A stretch of DNA of 64,000 nucleotides from Myxococcales bacterium (lineage in GTDB: Bacteria; Myxococcota_A; UBA9160; UBA4427): positions 81,851-145,850 of the forward strand of contig JAAZXM010000002.1 in the NCBI GenBank assembly GCA_014240165.1, read 5' to 3'. Positions 8,739-17,605 of this stretch are shown here, piece after piece. A model generated the notes under the pieces. It was given only the letters and a program-made list of their open reading frames with translations, did not search any database and was not told the DNA's origin. Made by a program: the position numbers and the translations under genes. The first letter of the stretch is position 1, and each line of letters starts with the position of its first letter.

Positions 8739-11700
8739 TCAAGACAGTTTTCCCTGTTCTCCCATTGCGCCGAGGAGCCGGCGCTCACGGCTTTCGGGGC
8801 CCAGGGCCAATTCGCGGATGGTTTCCGCCGCCCGATCGATCAATCCCTCGGCCCGCTCGACGTCGCCCGGGCCGCCGCGCTCTCGAAGCACCTGGGCCAG
8901 TCCGAGGCGGGTCGTCGTCACCGCGGTGACGAGGCCCGCCCCCTCTTCCTTGGCGATGGCCTTTTCGTAGTGGGCCACCGCGTCGTCGAGTTTGCCGAGG
9001 CAGGCTGCGCTCGTGGCCAGAGAAGAGGCCACGCTGCTACGACTGGCGCGCAGCAGGTCGTCGATGCCGATCAGGTCCGCATAGGGGAGAAGTGCTTGGT
9101 AGGCCCAGCCGCTGATTTCGCGGTCGCGCGCCGCGGCTGCGATTTCCGCGATGCCCGTTGCGGCGAGCAGCCAGTGTTCATCGCGCTCCATGCTTGGGTA
9201 GTCGATCTGCCGGATCAGTTCGCAACTTCGGCGGGGGTCTCGGTCCGTGCTGAAGTAGAACATGGCCAGGAAAACCCGCGCGAGGGCAGGTTGAATGAAG
9301 CTTTCGGTCATGAGGCCGGAAACGTCTTCGGGGCCCGTCAGGTGCCGGATCCCGGTCCCCTGGCTGCCGCGCAGAAAGTAAAGCAAACCCTTGCAGGCAG
9401 CGTCGGCGTAGGGGACCAATCCCAGGCCGAACTCGGTGGCTTCCTCCAGGCGCGTCTCGGCTTCGTCGAAGCGGCCGCGGTCGATCAGCCAGCTGATGCG
9501 GTACTGCATGCCCATGAAGGTGAAGACCGGTTGGCGAATTTGGGCGGCGACCTGGTCGAAGGCGTCAAGGGCTTGCTCGGTCGCTTCGCGGTCACCCCGA
9601 ATCAGACCCGAGCCGATCTCGGTCTCGAGCGCCAGCAGAAGGGTTCTTGGATCACTCATCTGGTCGGCTAGCTGGCGAAGTGCATCCCCGACGCCGCCGC
9701 GCTCCTCCACGGCGTCAGGTCCGAGGGTCGCCCACCACTTGGCCCCCAAGGCGTCGCGCAGCGCGACGGGATCACCCGATGCTTTGGCGAGTTCGAGCGC
9801 TCGCTCGGCCAGTTCCATACGGCCGGACATGGTCTGCGCGCGGCCACCGTTGAGGCGTGCGGTGAGGCGTGCGCGCAGGGCCAGTTCCTTCTCGGGGAGC
9901 TTTTCGAGCGCTTCCTGAAGCAGTCCGAAGACGCCCTCAGGAGGCGGTGACCCCAATTCGCCGTGGCCCCGGAGGGCGATCGCCGAACGCGCCATCAGAT
10001 CGATTCGCCCCACCGTACGAGAAAGCTCCGCCGCCGAGCGCAGGGTACCGATGGCGTCGTCGCGTTTTCCCGCGATGAACTGGGCTTCGCCCAGGGAAAG
10101 CAGCGCCTGGCTGCGGCGCTCCTCGTCCTGGGGGACACGAAGCTCCAAGGTCTCCAGGATGCGCTCGTGAAAGAGCACCGCCTCGTCGTATGCGTATTTG
10201 CGATCCGCGGCGACAGCCGCTTCTTCCAGGCAACTCACCGCCTTGTCGACGTCGCCTCCGGGAGCGGCCTCGAAGAAATGGTGGGCCAACTCGGCTGCGT
10301 GCTCTTCGCGTCCCAGCGCCGGGTCGAGGCTTTGCTCGAGGCTCAGGCCGGCCCGCCGATGGAGCGCGATACGAGCGGGCGAGCGCAGCTCCTCGTAGAG
10401 GGTCTGGCGCGTCAGTGCGTGAGAAAACGCATACGCGCCGTGCTCGGCCTCGACGACGGCGCCCGCATCGAGCGCCTCGGCGACGAGTTCGAGCGTCGCT
10501 TCCGAGCGCTCCTCTTCGGGCAGGTCCAGCATCGCTTCGAGGCGCTGGATCCCGAAGCTGCGCCCGATCACGGAGGCCGCGCGAAGCATCGCGTTGCACT
10601 CGGGGGATAGGGCGTCCAGGCGGCGCCCGATGGCGTCCTTGACGCCTTGCGGCAGGGTCAGGGCCTGGAGTGTTTTGGGTCCGGCCTCGGCGGCCGAACT
10701 CTTCTCGGCGATCAGCTGCACCATTTCCAGCAGGAAGAAGGGATTGCCCTCGGTCATTTCTCGCAGGGTTGCGACCAGGTCAGCGCGGGGCGACTGGCCG
10801 GTGAAGAGCCGCACGAGATCCGCAATCTCATCGTCGGCGAGGCCCGAGAGCGCGATGCGTTCACAGGCTTCTTGCCGGGCCAGCGCGCCCAGCAGATCCG
10901 CCAGGGGGAGCCCGCGGCGGACATCCACATCGCGGTAGGTTCCGACGAGCAGAATTCGACTGCTCGCGGCGGGGCGGGCGAGATAGGCCAGCAGGCCGAG
11001 CGAGGAGGCATCGCCCCAATGCAGGTCCTCGAGGATCAGGACCAGGGGCATGGAGTCGGCCCGCTGCTCGAGGAACTGCGCCGCCGCCTCGAAGAGCCGG
11101 AAGCGCGCCTGCTCGCCGCCGGGACCGCCCGCGGCTTCGAGCTCTGGGAAGCGCGCGCGCAGCTCGGGCACCACTTCGGCCAGCTCGGCGGCGCCCATCC
11201 CCAACTGCGCCCGGAGCGCGGTGTCGCTTTCGGTCTGGCTGGCCGCGTCCCTGAGAATCTGCACCCAGGGCCAGTAGGCTGGGGCGCCCTCCCCCTCATA
11301 GCAATGACCCACTTGGACTTCGAAGCCGCGCGCCCGGGCGTGGGTTTCCAATTCTTCGCAGAGGCGGGTCTTTCCGATGCCGGGCTCGCCCACGATCAGC
11401 GTCACGCCGCCGCGGCCGGAGGCCGTTCGCTCGAGGGTCTCGGTCAGGCGTGCCATCGGGCCGACGCGTCCGATGAGCTTCGAGCGTTCGCGCGCAGGGT
11501 CGTCTTGGGCTGCGGGTGCTGGGGCCGACGGAGCAGGCATCTTCGCCGCCGCGGCGCTGGCCGTCTTCAGCTCCGCCACGAAGCGGTACCCGCGCCCGTG
11601 CGCCGTGGCGATCACCTGTTGGCGGGTGCGGCTATCCCCCACGGCGCGGCGCATGGCGGCAATGCAGCGTGGCAGGACCGAGTCGCTTACGGCTTCACCG

Positions 11701-11867
11701 GGCCATAGGGTGTCGAGGAGTTCGCTTTTCGTCACGACCCGGTCGCGATTCGCGATCAGGTGGAGCAGCACGTCGAAGACCTTCGGCTCGAGCCGGACGC
11801 TCTTTCCTCTTCGCCGCAGCTCGAAGCAACTCTCATCGAGAACGCAATCAAGAAAGGCGAAGGGCAT
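8739..11867 (-). CDS. winged-helix / AAA ATPase / TPR transcriptional regulator
   Basis: A 1042-residue one-component regulator. Residues 1-102 are an OmpR/PhoB-type winged helix (Trans_reg_C), with LEPKVFDVLLHL and the recognition-helix region ending GRGYRF. After an Ala/Pro-rich linker comes an AAA_16-type ATPase with Walker A GEPGIGKT (160-167) and Walker B LILEDLHWGD. The C-terminal half is helical with TPR-like repeats. The frame is open 30 codons upstream, but the ATG at 11867 starts the conserved domain. Such proteins couple signal binding and ATP to promoter activation. It lies 114 bp upstream of coq4-like/MFS on the same strand. Confidence 0.88.
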   Translation of the reverse strand: MPFAFLDCVLDESCFELRRRGKSVRLEPKVFDVLLHLIANRDRVVTKSELLDTLWPGEAVSDSVLPRCIAAMRRAVGDSRTRQQVIATAHGRGYRFVAELKTASAAAAKMPAPSAPAPAAQDDPARERSKLIGRVGPMARLTETLERTASGRGGVTLIVGEPGIGKTRLCEELETHARARGFEVQVGHCYEGEGAPAYWPWVQILRDAASQTESDTALRAQLGMGAAELAEVVPELRARFPELEAAGGPGGEQARFRLFEAAAQFLEQRADSMPLVLILEDLHWGDASSLGLLAYLARPAASSRILLVGTYRDVDVRRGLPLADLLGALARQEACERIALSGLADDEIADLVRLFTGQSPRADLVATLREMTEGNPFFLLEMVQLIAEKSSAAEAGPKTLQALTLPQGVKDAIGRRLDALSPECNAMLRAASVIGRSFGIQRLEAMLDLPEEERSEATLELVAEALDAGAVVEAEHGAYAFSHALTRQTLYEELRSPARIALHRRAGLSLEQSLDPALGREEHAAELAHHFFEAAPGGDVDKAVSCLEEAAVAADRKYAYDEAVLFHERILETLELRVPQDEERRSQALLSLGEAQFIAGKRDDAIGTLRSAAELSRTVGRIDLMARSAIALRGHGELGSPPPEGVFGLLQEALEKLPEKELALRARLTARLNGGRAQTMSGRMELAERALELAKASGDPVALRDALGAKWWATLGPDAVEERGGVGDALRQLADQMSDPRTLLLALETEIGSGLIRGDREATEQALDAFDQVAAQIRQPVFTFMGMQYRISWLIDRGRFDEAETRLEEATEFGLGLVPYADAACKGLLYFLRGSQGTGIRHLTGPEDVSGLMTESFIQPALARVFLAMFYFSTDRDPRRSCELIRQIDYPSMERDEHWLLAATGIAEIAAAARDREISGWAYQALLPYADLIGIDDLLRASRSSVASSLATSAACLGKLDDAVAHYEKAIAKEEGAGLVTAVTTTRLGLAQVLRERGGPGDVERAEGLIDRAAETIRELALGPESRERRLLGAMGEQGKLS

Positions 11868-12140
11868 CGACCCAGTATAGCGGTCCGCATAGGCAGAAAT
11901 TTTCGGATCCGGCCGCGCCTTGGCGCCGCGGATCGCGCGAGATTCGTTTAAGAACAAGGGAATGAAAACGAGTCTACGCTGACGAGAGGGCTCCTCCGGC
12001 CCGGGGAGTGGCGCCTCTCATGCGCGCTCCTTCGGCAGAGAGCCTTCCTGGCCATTGGAGAATGGAATGCTGATGGGGTGCCCCTGGCTTTCAAGCGCCT
12101 CCCGTTGATGGTCCCGGGCTCGTGCTATGCATAGTCGTTC

Positions 12141-12773
12141 ATGGCTGACGAGGTCATTCTCTACGAAGGGCTGCTCTGGGATCCGTCCTCTGGTTACTTT
12201 CTTCTCGATCGTCACCTGAAGCGATTGGCCGGCTCGGCTGGCCACTTTGGCTACCCCATTGATGTGGGCGCCGCCCGGGCGCAATTGCTCGAATTCGCAG
12301 CTGCCCTGGGAGACCGGCCGCGCAAGGTACGGCTCGAGGCTTTTGCGTCGGGTGAGATCGCGCTCGAAGACGTCGATGTCAAGCCGAGTGAGCCCGCGCG
12401 CGTCGCCCTGGCGAGCGAGCCCGTGGACAGCGCAGATATTTTTCTGCGCCATAAGACGAGCCGGCGTGGAGTCTATGAGCGCGCACTGGCCCAGCACCCC
12501 GAAGCCCAGGATGTCCTGTTGTGGAACGAGCGCCGCGAACTCACCGAGACCTGCAGCGCCAACTTGGTTCTTGAAATGGATGGGCGGAAGTGGACTCCGG
12601 CGCTCTCGTCGGGTCTTTTGCCGGGCACTTATCGCGCACATCTTTTGGAGCGCGGTGAAATCGAGGAGCGCGTTCTCCCCCTCGAGTCCCTCGAGCGCGC
12701 ATCCGGGATTTTTCTCATCAACTCCGTTCGCCGACTCTGGCGAGCAGATCTCTCCAGCCTGGAGTCTGCTTGA
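12141..12773 (+). CDS. class IV PLP aminotransferase-fold lyase, aminodeoxychorismate lyase-like
   Basis: A 210-residue fold-type IV PLP enzyme. Key features are the N-terminal EGLLWDPSSGYFLLDRHLKRL, the PLP lysine in LRHKTSRRGVY, and the NERRELTETCSANLV phosphate-binding region. This pattern is closest to the lyase module fused to PabB, which makes p-aminobenzoate for folate. No pabA or pabB lies nearby, so a free-standing lyase or a D-amino-acid/branched-chain transaminase remains possible. It starts the plus-strand pair with the methyltransferase 75 bp downstream, and shares a 273-bp divergent region with the large regulator. Confidence 0.78.
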   Translation: MADEVILYEGLLWDPSSGYFLLDRHLKRLAGSAGHFGYPIDVGAARAQLLEFAAALGDRPRKVRLEAFASGEIALEDVDVKPSEPARVALASEPVDSADIFLRHKTSRRGVYERALAQHPEAQDVLLWNERRELTETCSANLVLEMDGRKWTPALSSGLLPGTYRAHLLERGEIEERVLPLESLERASGIFLINSVRRLWRADLSSLESA

Positions 12774-12848
12774 TCGAGACGAAATTACGAAACTCGAGAG
12801 CCCCGACCACGCGCTGTTCGTGCACCTTGTATTGGAGGAACGCAAAGC

Positions 12849-13802
12849 ATGTCGCCAGCGGAATCACTCCCGGACCGTTTGAACCGAACCCAAGACACCA
12901 GGGGCGATGACATTTTCTATCGCTTCGCCAACGGCCTCGAGATCAAGACGGAAATCTTTCATAAGAGTGATCCCCAGCGCATCCTTCCCCTGGGCACGCC
13001 GCAGGGATGCCTGATGAACCATCTCCTGGGGTTTCCGGAAAGCGTCCAAGGCAAGCGCGTTTTCGAGCCCTTTGCGGGATCTGGCGCCCTCGGCTTCATG
13101 GCGCTCAAGGTGGGTGCTCGCGAGGTGGATTTTCTGGACATCAATCCGAGGGCAGCGGATTTTCATCGCGAGAGCGCTGCGCTCAGTGGTTTGGATGCGG
13201 GGCAGTTCACGTCGATCACCCAAGACATCGAGACGTTCGCGCCCGATCAGAAATATGATTTGATCCTCGCCAACCCGCCCTTCATTCCCACGCCCGACGG
13301 CATCGAGGGAACGTTGACCTCGAATGGGGGGAGTGAGGGCAGCCGTTTCGTCGACCTCCTACTCGGCCGCCTCGAGCAATTTCTCGAAAGCGATGGGCGG
13401 GCGCTGATCTACGTCTTTCAATTCGTCAAGGAATCGTTGCCCTTGATCATGGAGGGGCTGAACGCGATCGCGACGCGCCGACCTGTGGAGTTGACCCCCG
13501 CCCAGAATCATCGGATTTCTCTCGATGCCTACTCGAAGGCCTATGTGCAGCTTTTTCCCCAGGCTGTTCCGGCCATCGATGCGTGGCGTTCGGCTCTTCT
13601 GGCTGAACACGGAAGCGGCTTGGAACTCTGTCATTACGTGGTGGATATCGGGCCCTGCTCCGAGGGACCGACGCGCTGCGAAATTCAAGAAAATTTTTCG
13701 GAGAAGTTCGGCGCCGATTTCATCGTTCCCTCCGAGAACGAAGCTGAACTCGCATTCGGCAGGGCTTTCGAAAACTTCGTTCCTCCCCCGTTGCCAAGCT
13801 GA
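12849..13802 (+). CDS. HemK/PrmC-like class I methyltransferase
   Basis: A 317-residue protein with a GGAGG site 11 nt before ATG. It contains the SAM motif FEPFAGSGALGFMALKVGA, the DINPRA acidic loop and the catalytic NPPF motif (ILANPPFIPTPDG). This is the MTS/PrmC-type signature of enzymes that methylate a planar nitrogen (protein glutamine, or guanine N2). The N-terminal 60 residues and the C-terminal 90 residues are not diagnostic. The true target could be rRNA, a protein side chain or a metabolite. Confidence 0.8.
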   Translation: MSPAESLPDRLNRTQDTRGDDIFYRFANGLEIKTEIFHKSDPQRILPLGTPQGCLMNHLLGFPESVQGKRVFEPFAGSGALGFMALKVGAREVDFLDINPRAADFHRESAALSGLDAGQFTSITQDIETFAPDQKYDLILANPPFIPTPDGIEGTLTSNGGSEGSRFVDLLLGRLEQFLESDGRALIYVFQFVKESLPLIMEGLNAIATRRPVELTPAQNHRISLDAYSKAYVQLFPQAVPAIDAWRSALLAEHGSGLELCHYVVDIGPCSEGPTRCEIQENFSEKFGADFIVPSENEAELAFGRAFENFVPPPLPS

Positions 13803-13960
13803 GGCTACCCAGACCCGCTCGCGCGGGGAAATGCCACCGGCCGGGCACACCCTCTAGACCGGCCGCCCAGCGAAAACTCGAGTATTTCCGCATGTCCGGC
13901 CGAGTTGCGATTGGCTTCAGAACTTTGGCAGTGTTCGTTGTTACGAAGGGGAGGGATTTC

Positions 13961-16240
13961 ATGGCCAAGCGGATCGGGAAGATTTTGGGGCTCTTGGTGG
14001 TTGTGCTGACGGCCGGAGTGTTCGCCATCGCGATGGATTGGTTTGGTCGTCCCGAGGTGGACGGACAGCGGGCCGAGGATCCCCGTCCGGCTTCGGTGGT
14101 CGCCGCCCAGTCGCAGAATCAACTCGCCACGGCAGCGAACGTCGGTGCGCCGCCGAGCAAGCAGGTGCTCTTTGGCGACTTCCACGTGCATACGACATTC
14201 AGCTTCGACGCTTTCATGATGAACCTCCCCATGGCGGGCGGCGCGGGTAGCCGTCCTCCGTCGGATGCTTGCGATTTTGCGCGCTACTGCTCGGGGCTCG
14301 ATTTCTGGTCCATCAACGATCACGCCGAGAACCTCACCCCGGCGCTCTGGGCCAAGACCGTCGAATCCGTGCGGCAATGCAACGCAGTGGCGGGCGATCC
14401 GTCCAACCCCGATCTGGTCACCTACCTGGGCTGGGAGTGGAGCCATATCGGAACCACCCCAGACAATCACTACGGGCATAAGAACGTCGTGCTCCTGGGC
14501 ACCGAAGAGGGTTCCATCCCCACCCGGCCCATCAGTTCCCAGCCCATCTCCGGCATGGCGGGCGGGATTGATTTTCCTCCCGTGGTGGCCCGGCTGGGTT
14601 TGTGGGCGGCCAACGGTAGGCGTGGTCTCGATTTCGCTCGCTTTCTGCAGGAGGTTGCGGATAGCTCGGATTGCCCGGACGGCGTTCCCGTCCGGGAACT
14701 GCCCACCGATTGCATTGAGTCGGCAACGACCCCCGAGGCTCTCTTCGCCAAGCTCGACGATTGGGGCTTGCCCTCCGTGGTCATCCCTCACGGAACGGCC
14801 TGGGGCATGTACACGCCGGCGGGATCCGATTGGCGCAAGCAATTGCCCGGTCACGACCCGGGGCGCCAGACCCTGGTGGAAATCTATTCGGGCCATGGCA
14901 GTTCCGAGCGCCTGCCGAAATGGCGCGAGGTGGAGGTTGCCGAAGACGGCTCCCAGCATTGCCCGGAGCCGAGCCACGGCTACCTGCCCAGCTGCTGGCG
15001 GGCGGGTGAGCTGATCGAGGCGCGTTGCCTCGAGGTGGGGGAAAGCGCCGAGGAGTGTCGCGCGCGCGCGATCACTGCTCGCCAGAACTATCTCACCTCT
15101 CGCCAGGCGGGTTGGAAGACCCTGCCCGGCTTTGCGGCCAATGATTGGCTCGATTCCGGCCAGGATCCGGATGGCTTCCAGCCCGCGTTCAACTTCCGGC
15201 CGCGCTCGTCGGTTCAGTACATGCTGGCGATTCGCGATTTCAGCAATCCGGGCGCCCCCAAGCGCTTCGACTTTGGTTTTCTTGGCTCCAGCGACAACCA
15301 TATGGCGAGCCCGGGAACCGGCTATAAGGAATTTGCCCGGGGCGAGATGACCGAGGGCCGCGGCCGCGCGCCGGGCCGGCCGAGTGCGAGCAGTGGTTTT
15401 TTTGGCAGTTCGTCCGACGCCGATGAGCCCGTTGCCGAATCGGTTCCCTACGACCCGGCTGGAGAGAGCCCGCTGCAACTCTTCGAGATGGAGCGGGCTT
15501 CAGCGTATTTCGTGACCGGGGGCCTGGTGGCGGTGCACTCCGAGGGCCGCGACCGGAATTCGATCTGGGATGCGCTCCAGCGCAAGGAAACCTACGCGAC
15601 CAGCGGCCGGCGCACCCTGCTCTGGTTCGACCTGCTCACGCCCGAGGGTTCGGCGCCCATGGGCTCGACGGTGCGCGCCGATGGCCTGCCCCGTTTTCGG
15701 GTCCGAGCGGCGGGCTCCTTCGAGCAGAAGCCCGGCTGCCCGGAATACTCCATCGAGGCCCTGGGTGCCGAGCGCGTGGCTTCGATTTGTCATGGCGAAT
15801 GCTACAACCCGGGCGAGGCCCGGCGCCCGATCACCCGGATCGAAGTCGTGCGCATTCGCCCGCAGATCAGTGAGAACGAACCCTTGGATGGCCTGGTGGA
15901 AGACCCCTGGCGGACCTTTCCCTGCCCGGCGGACGGTTCGGGTTGCGTGATCGAATTTGCCGACACCGAGTTCGGCGCATCCGGGCGCGACGCCGTCTAT
16001 TACGTGCGGGCCATCGAGGCCCAGGCGCCCCTCATTCATGGCGACAATCCCCTGGGTTGCCGCGAGGATGAAAGCGGCGAGTGCGTGGCCATCGAGCCCT
16101 GCGGCGCGCTGACGCCCCAGGGCGACGATTGCCTTTCCGGCGCCGAGCCCCGGGCCTGGTCGTCGCCCATTTACGTCGACCATGCGTCGGCGACTGAATC
16201 TGCCCTCGCATCCGCGAGGGGGATGGCGGGGGCGCGATAA
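13961..16240 (+). CDS. DUF3604 exported protein (second copy)
   Basis: A 759-residue protein. The ATG at 13961 follows GGGAGGG and starts an N-terminal hydrophobic anchor or signal (residues 8-28). The DUF3604 core begins with LFGDFHVHTTFSFDAFMM, then FWSINDHAEN, and later FGFLGSSDNHMASPGTG. These are equivalents of motifs in the copy at 1185-3023, but this copy is about 150 residues longer, with many cysteines in the last third. Export to periplasm or cell surface is likely. It has no clear operon partner. A hairpin directly after the stop may end transcription. Confidence 0.85.
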   Translation: MAKRIGKILGLLVVVLTAGVFAIAMDWFGRPEVDGQRAEDPRPASVVAAQSQNQLATAANVGAPPSKQVLFGDFHVHTTFSFDAFMMNLPMAGGAGSRPPSDACDFARYCSGLDFWSINDHAENLTPALWAKTVESVRQCNAVAGDPSNPDLVTYLGWEWSHIGTTPDNHYGHKNVVLLGTEEGSIPTRPISSQPISGMAGGIDFPPVVARLGLWAANGRRGLDFARFLQEVADSSDCPDGVPVRELPTDCIESATTPEALFAKLDDWGLPSVVIPHGTAWGMYTPAGSDWRKQLPGHDPGRQTLVEIYSGHGSSERLPKWREVEVAEDGSQHCPEPSHGYLPSCWRAGELIEARCLEVGESAEECRARAITARQNYLTSRQAGWKTLPGFAANDWLDSGQDPDGFQPAFNFRPRSSVQYMLAIRDFSNPGAPKRFDFGFLGSSDNHMASPGTGYKEFARGEMTEGRGRAPGRPSASSGFFGSSSDADEPVAESVPYDPAGESPLQLFEMERASAYFVTGGLVAVHSEGRDRNSIWDALQRKETYATSGRRTLLWFDLLTPEGSAPMGSTVRADGLPRFRVRAAGSFEQKPGCPEYSIEALGAERVASICHGECYNPGEARRPITRIEVVRIRPQISENEPLDGLVEDPWRTFPCPADGSGCVIEFADTEFGASGRDAVYYVRAIEAQAPLIHGDNPLGCREDESGECVAIEPCGALTPQGDDCLSGAEPRAWSSPIYVDHASATESALASARGMAGAR

Positions 16241-16241
16241 C

Positions 16242-16260
16242 GACCCCGGCTCCCGGGGTC
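16242..16260 (+). terminator. hairpin after DUF3604 gene, possible terminator
   Basis: GACCCCGG and CCGGGGTC form a perfect 8-bp stem with a 3-nt loop, 2 nt after the stop codon. The sequence that follows is C-rich rather than T-rich, so it may stabilise the mRNA end rather than terminate. Confidence 0.4.
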
Positions 16261-16344
16261 TGCCCCCATTGCCCCCTTCGACCCGTGGCGGTCATTCGGG
16301 TGCGAAGGGTGTAGCCTCTCGTCCTCTCTTCCCGAAGAAAGGAT

Positions 16345-17046
16345 ATGTGGGTGAACAGTCGATACGAGATCCAGGGCCAGACCGTTACGCTCCCGGTCGA
16401 GGTGCGCGACGCTTCGTCGGGCACGGTGATGTACATGGTCGATCGCGACGCCGCTCAGGCGATCATCCCCGAGGAGTTCGAGGCGGATGAAATGGCGCCG
16501 GGCAAGACCCAGCTTTGCCTGGTTATCGTCGACTACCGGGATAACGACCTCGGTGATTACGACGAGGTGGGCGTGATCTTCTTCGTGCGGCCCAAGGGAC
16601 AGCCCGAAGCCGAGGTCGGGACCTATATCCATTGGCTGCCGGTCAACCAGGACTTCACCCGCCAGGCGGGCTGCGAGATCTGGGGCTTTCCGAAAACCGT
16701 GGAGGAGATTGACTTTCGGGTCGAGGAGACTTCGGCCACGTGTCGGTTGAGCATGGGGGGCGAGCACGTCCTGACCCTCACCCTGCCCCGGGGCGGGGAC
16801 GCCGAAACTCCGGATACCCCTGCCGTGGGATATACGCTTCTGGACGGCGCTCCGCATCGGATCGCTTTCAGCCGCGGAGGCAAGCAGGAGGGCACTCGTC
16901 CTGGGGGCGAAGGGGTGTTGCTCGAACTCGGTCCTCATCCGGTGGCGGACGCGCTTCGGAGCCTCGGCCTGCCGGACCTGACGCCCTTGCTCTCGAACTG
17001 GAGCGAACACTTCTTCGGGACCTTTGGCGAAGTCGAAAAACTCTAA
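16345..17046 (+). CDS. acetoacetate decarboxylase-family protein
   Basis: A 233-residue cytosolic protein of the ADC fold (PF06314). The Schiff-base lysine region is visible as IWGFPKTVEEI (the K after FP), preceded by the YIHWLPVNQDFTRQAGCE segment typical of the family. True acetoacetate decarboxylases decarboxylate acetoacetate through this lysine. Many homologs in actinobacteria and proteobacteria act on other oxo acids or as aldolase-dehydratases. It stands alone between DUF3604 and DUF805. Confidence 0.82.
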   Translation: MWVNSRYEIQGQTVTLPVEVRDASSGTVMYMVDRDAAQAIIPEEFEADEMAPGKTQLCLVIVDYRDNDLGDYDEVGVIFFVRPKGQPEAEVGTYIHWLPVNQDFTRQAGCEIWGFPKTVEEIDFRVEETSATCRLSMGGEHVLTLTLPRGGDAETPDTPAVGYTLLDGAPHRIAFSRGGKQEGTRPGGEGVLLELGPHPVADALRSLGLPDLTPLLSNWSEHFFGTFGEVEKL

Positions 17047-17142
17047 TTTCTCGAGGGCGAAGAGAATTCCGAGGAGCGAGGCAGGAGGACGACGGCGGTT
17101 GGTGACTGGGCGGCTCGATCGAGGTCGCAAAGGAGGAACAAA

Positions 17143-17529
17143 GTGAACTGGTATCTCGAAGCGCTAAGGAAGTACTCGGATTTCGCGGGAAGAGCCCGGC
17201 GCCGGGAGTATTGGTTCTTCGTTCTCTTCAACACATTGATTCAGATCTCGGCCTTTGTGCTGGATGGGATTGCCGGTACTTTCAGAATGGAATTGGGCGT
17301 GGGCTTGTTTAGCGGAATCTATTCCCTGGCCGTGCTGGTTCCGACCTTCGCGGTTCTCGCCCGACGTCTCCACGATACGGATCGCAGTGCTTGGTGGATA
17401 TTGATCGGAATTGTTCCGCTCCTGGGCGCCCTGGTGCTCATGATATTGGCTTTGTTCGAAGGCGATCCGGGAGAAAATCGCTTCGGTCCCAGCCCCAAGG
17501 CGCCCAAGGACCCCGCGCTCGGGTTCTGA
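17143..17529 (+). CDS. DUF805 membrane protein
   Basis: A 128-residue inner-membrane protein with a GTG start 9 nt after AAAGGAGG. It has the DUF805 landmarks: the N-terminal YSDFAGRARRREYWFF, then three to four hydrophobic segments, ARRLHDTDRSAWW before the last pair, and a G-x-N-x-x-G-P tail (GENRFGPSP). Function is unknown across the family. It is followed 76 bp later by ALDH on the same strand. Confidence 0.88.
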   Translation: MNWYLEALRKYSDFAGRARRREYWFFVLFNTLIQISAFVLDGIAGTFRMELGVGLFSGIYSLAVLVPTFAVLARRLHDTDRSAWWILIGIVPLLGALVLMILALFEGDPGENRFGPSPKAPKDPALGF

Positions 17530-17605
17530 ACCCGTCGCCCTCCCGGGACGCCGGGTGTGACGAAAAGCCCCGGCTCTGCCTATGCTTCGTCGCGGAGGGA
17601 TTACG

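Noticed and set aside
7887-9671. 594-residue plus frame opposite the Coq4-like and regulator genes
   Set aside because: It crosses two real minus-strand genes and has no recognisable domain.
13805-15478. 557-residue minus frame opposite the second DUF3604 gene
   Set aside because: Arg/Ala/Gly-rich with no motif; it mirrors a real gene on the plus strand.
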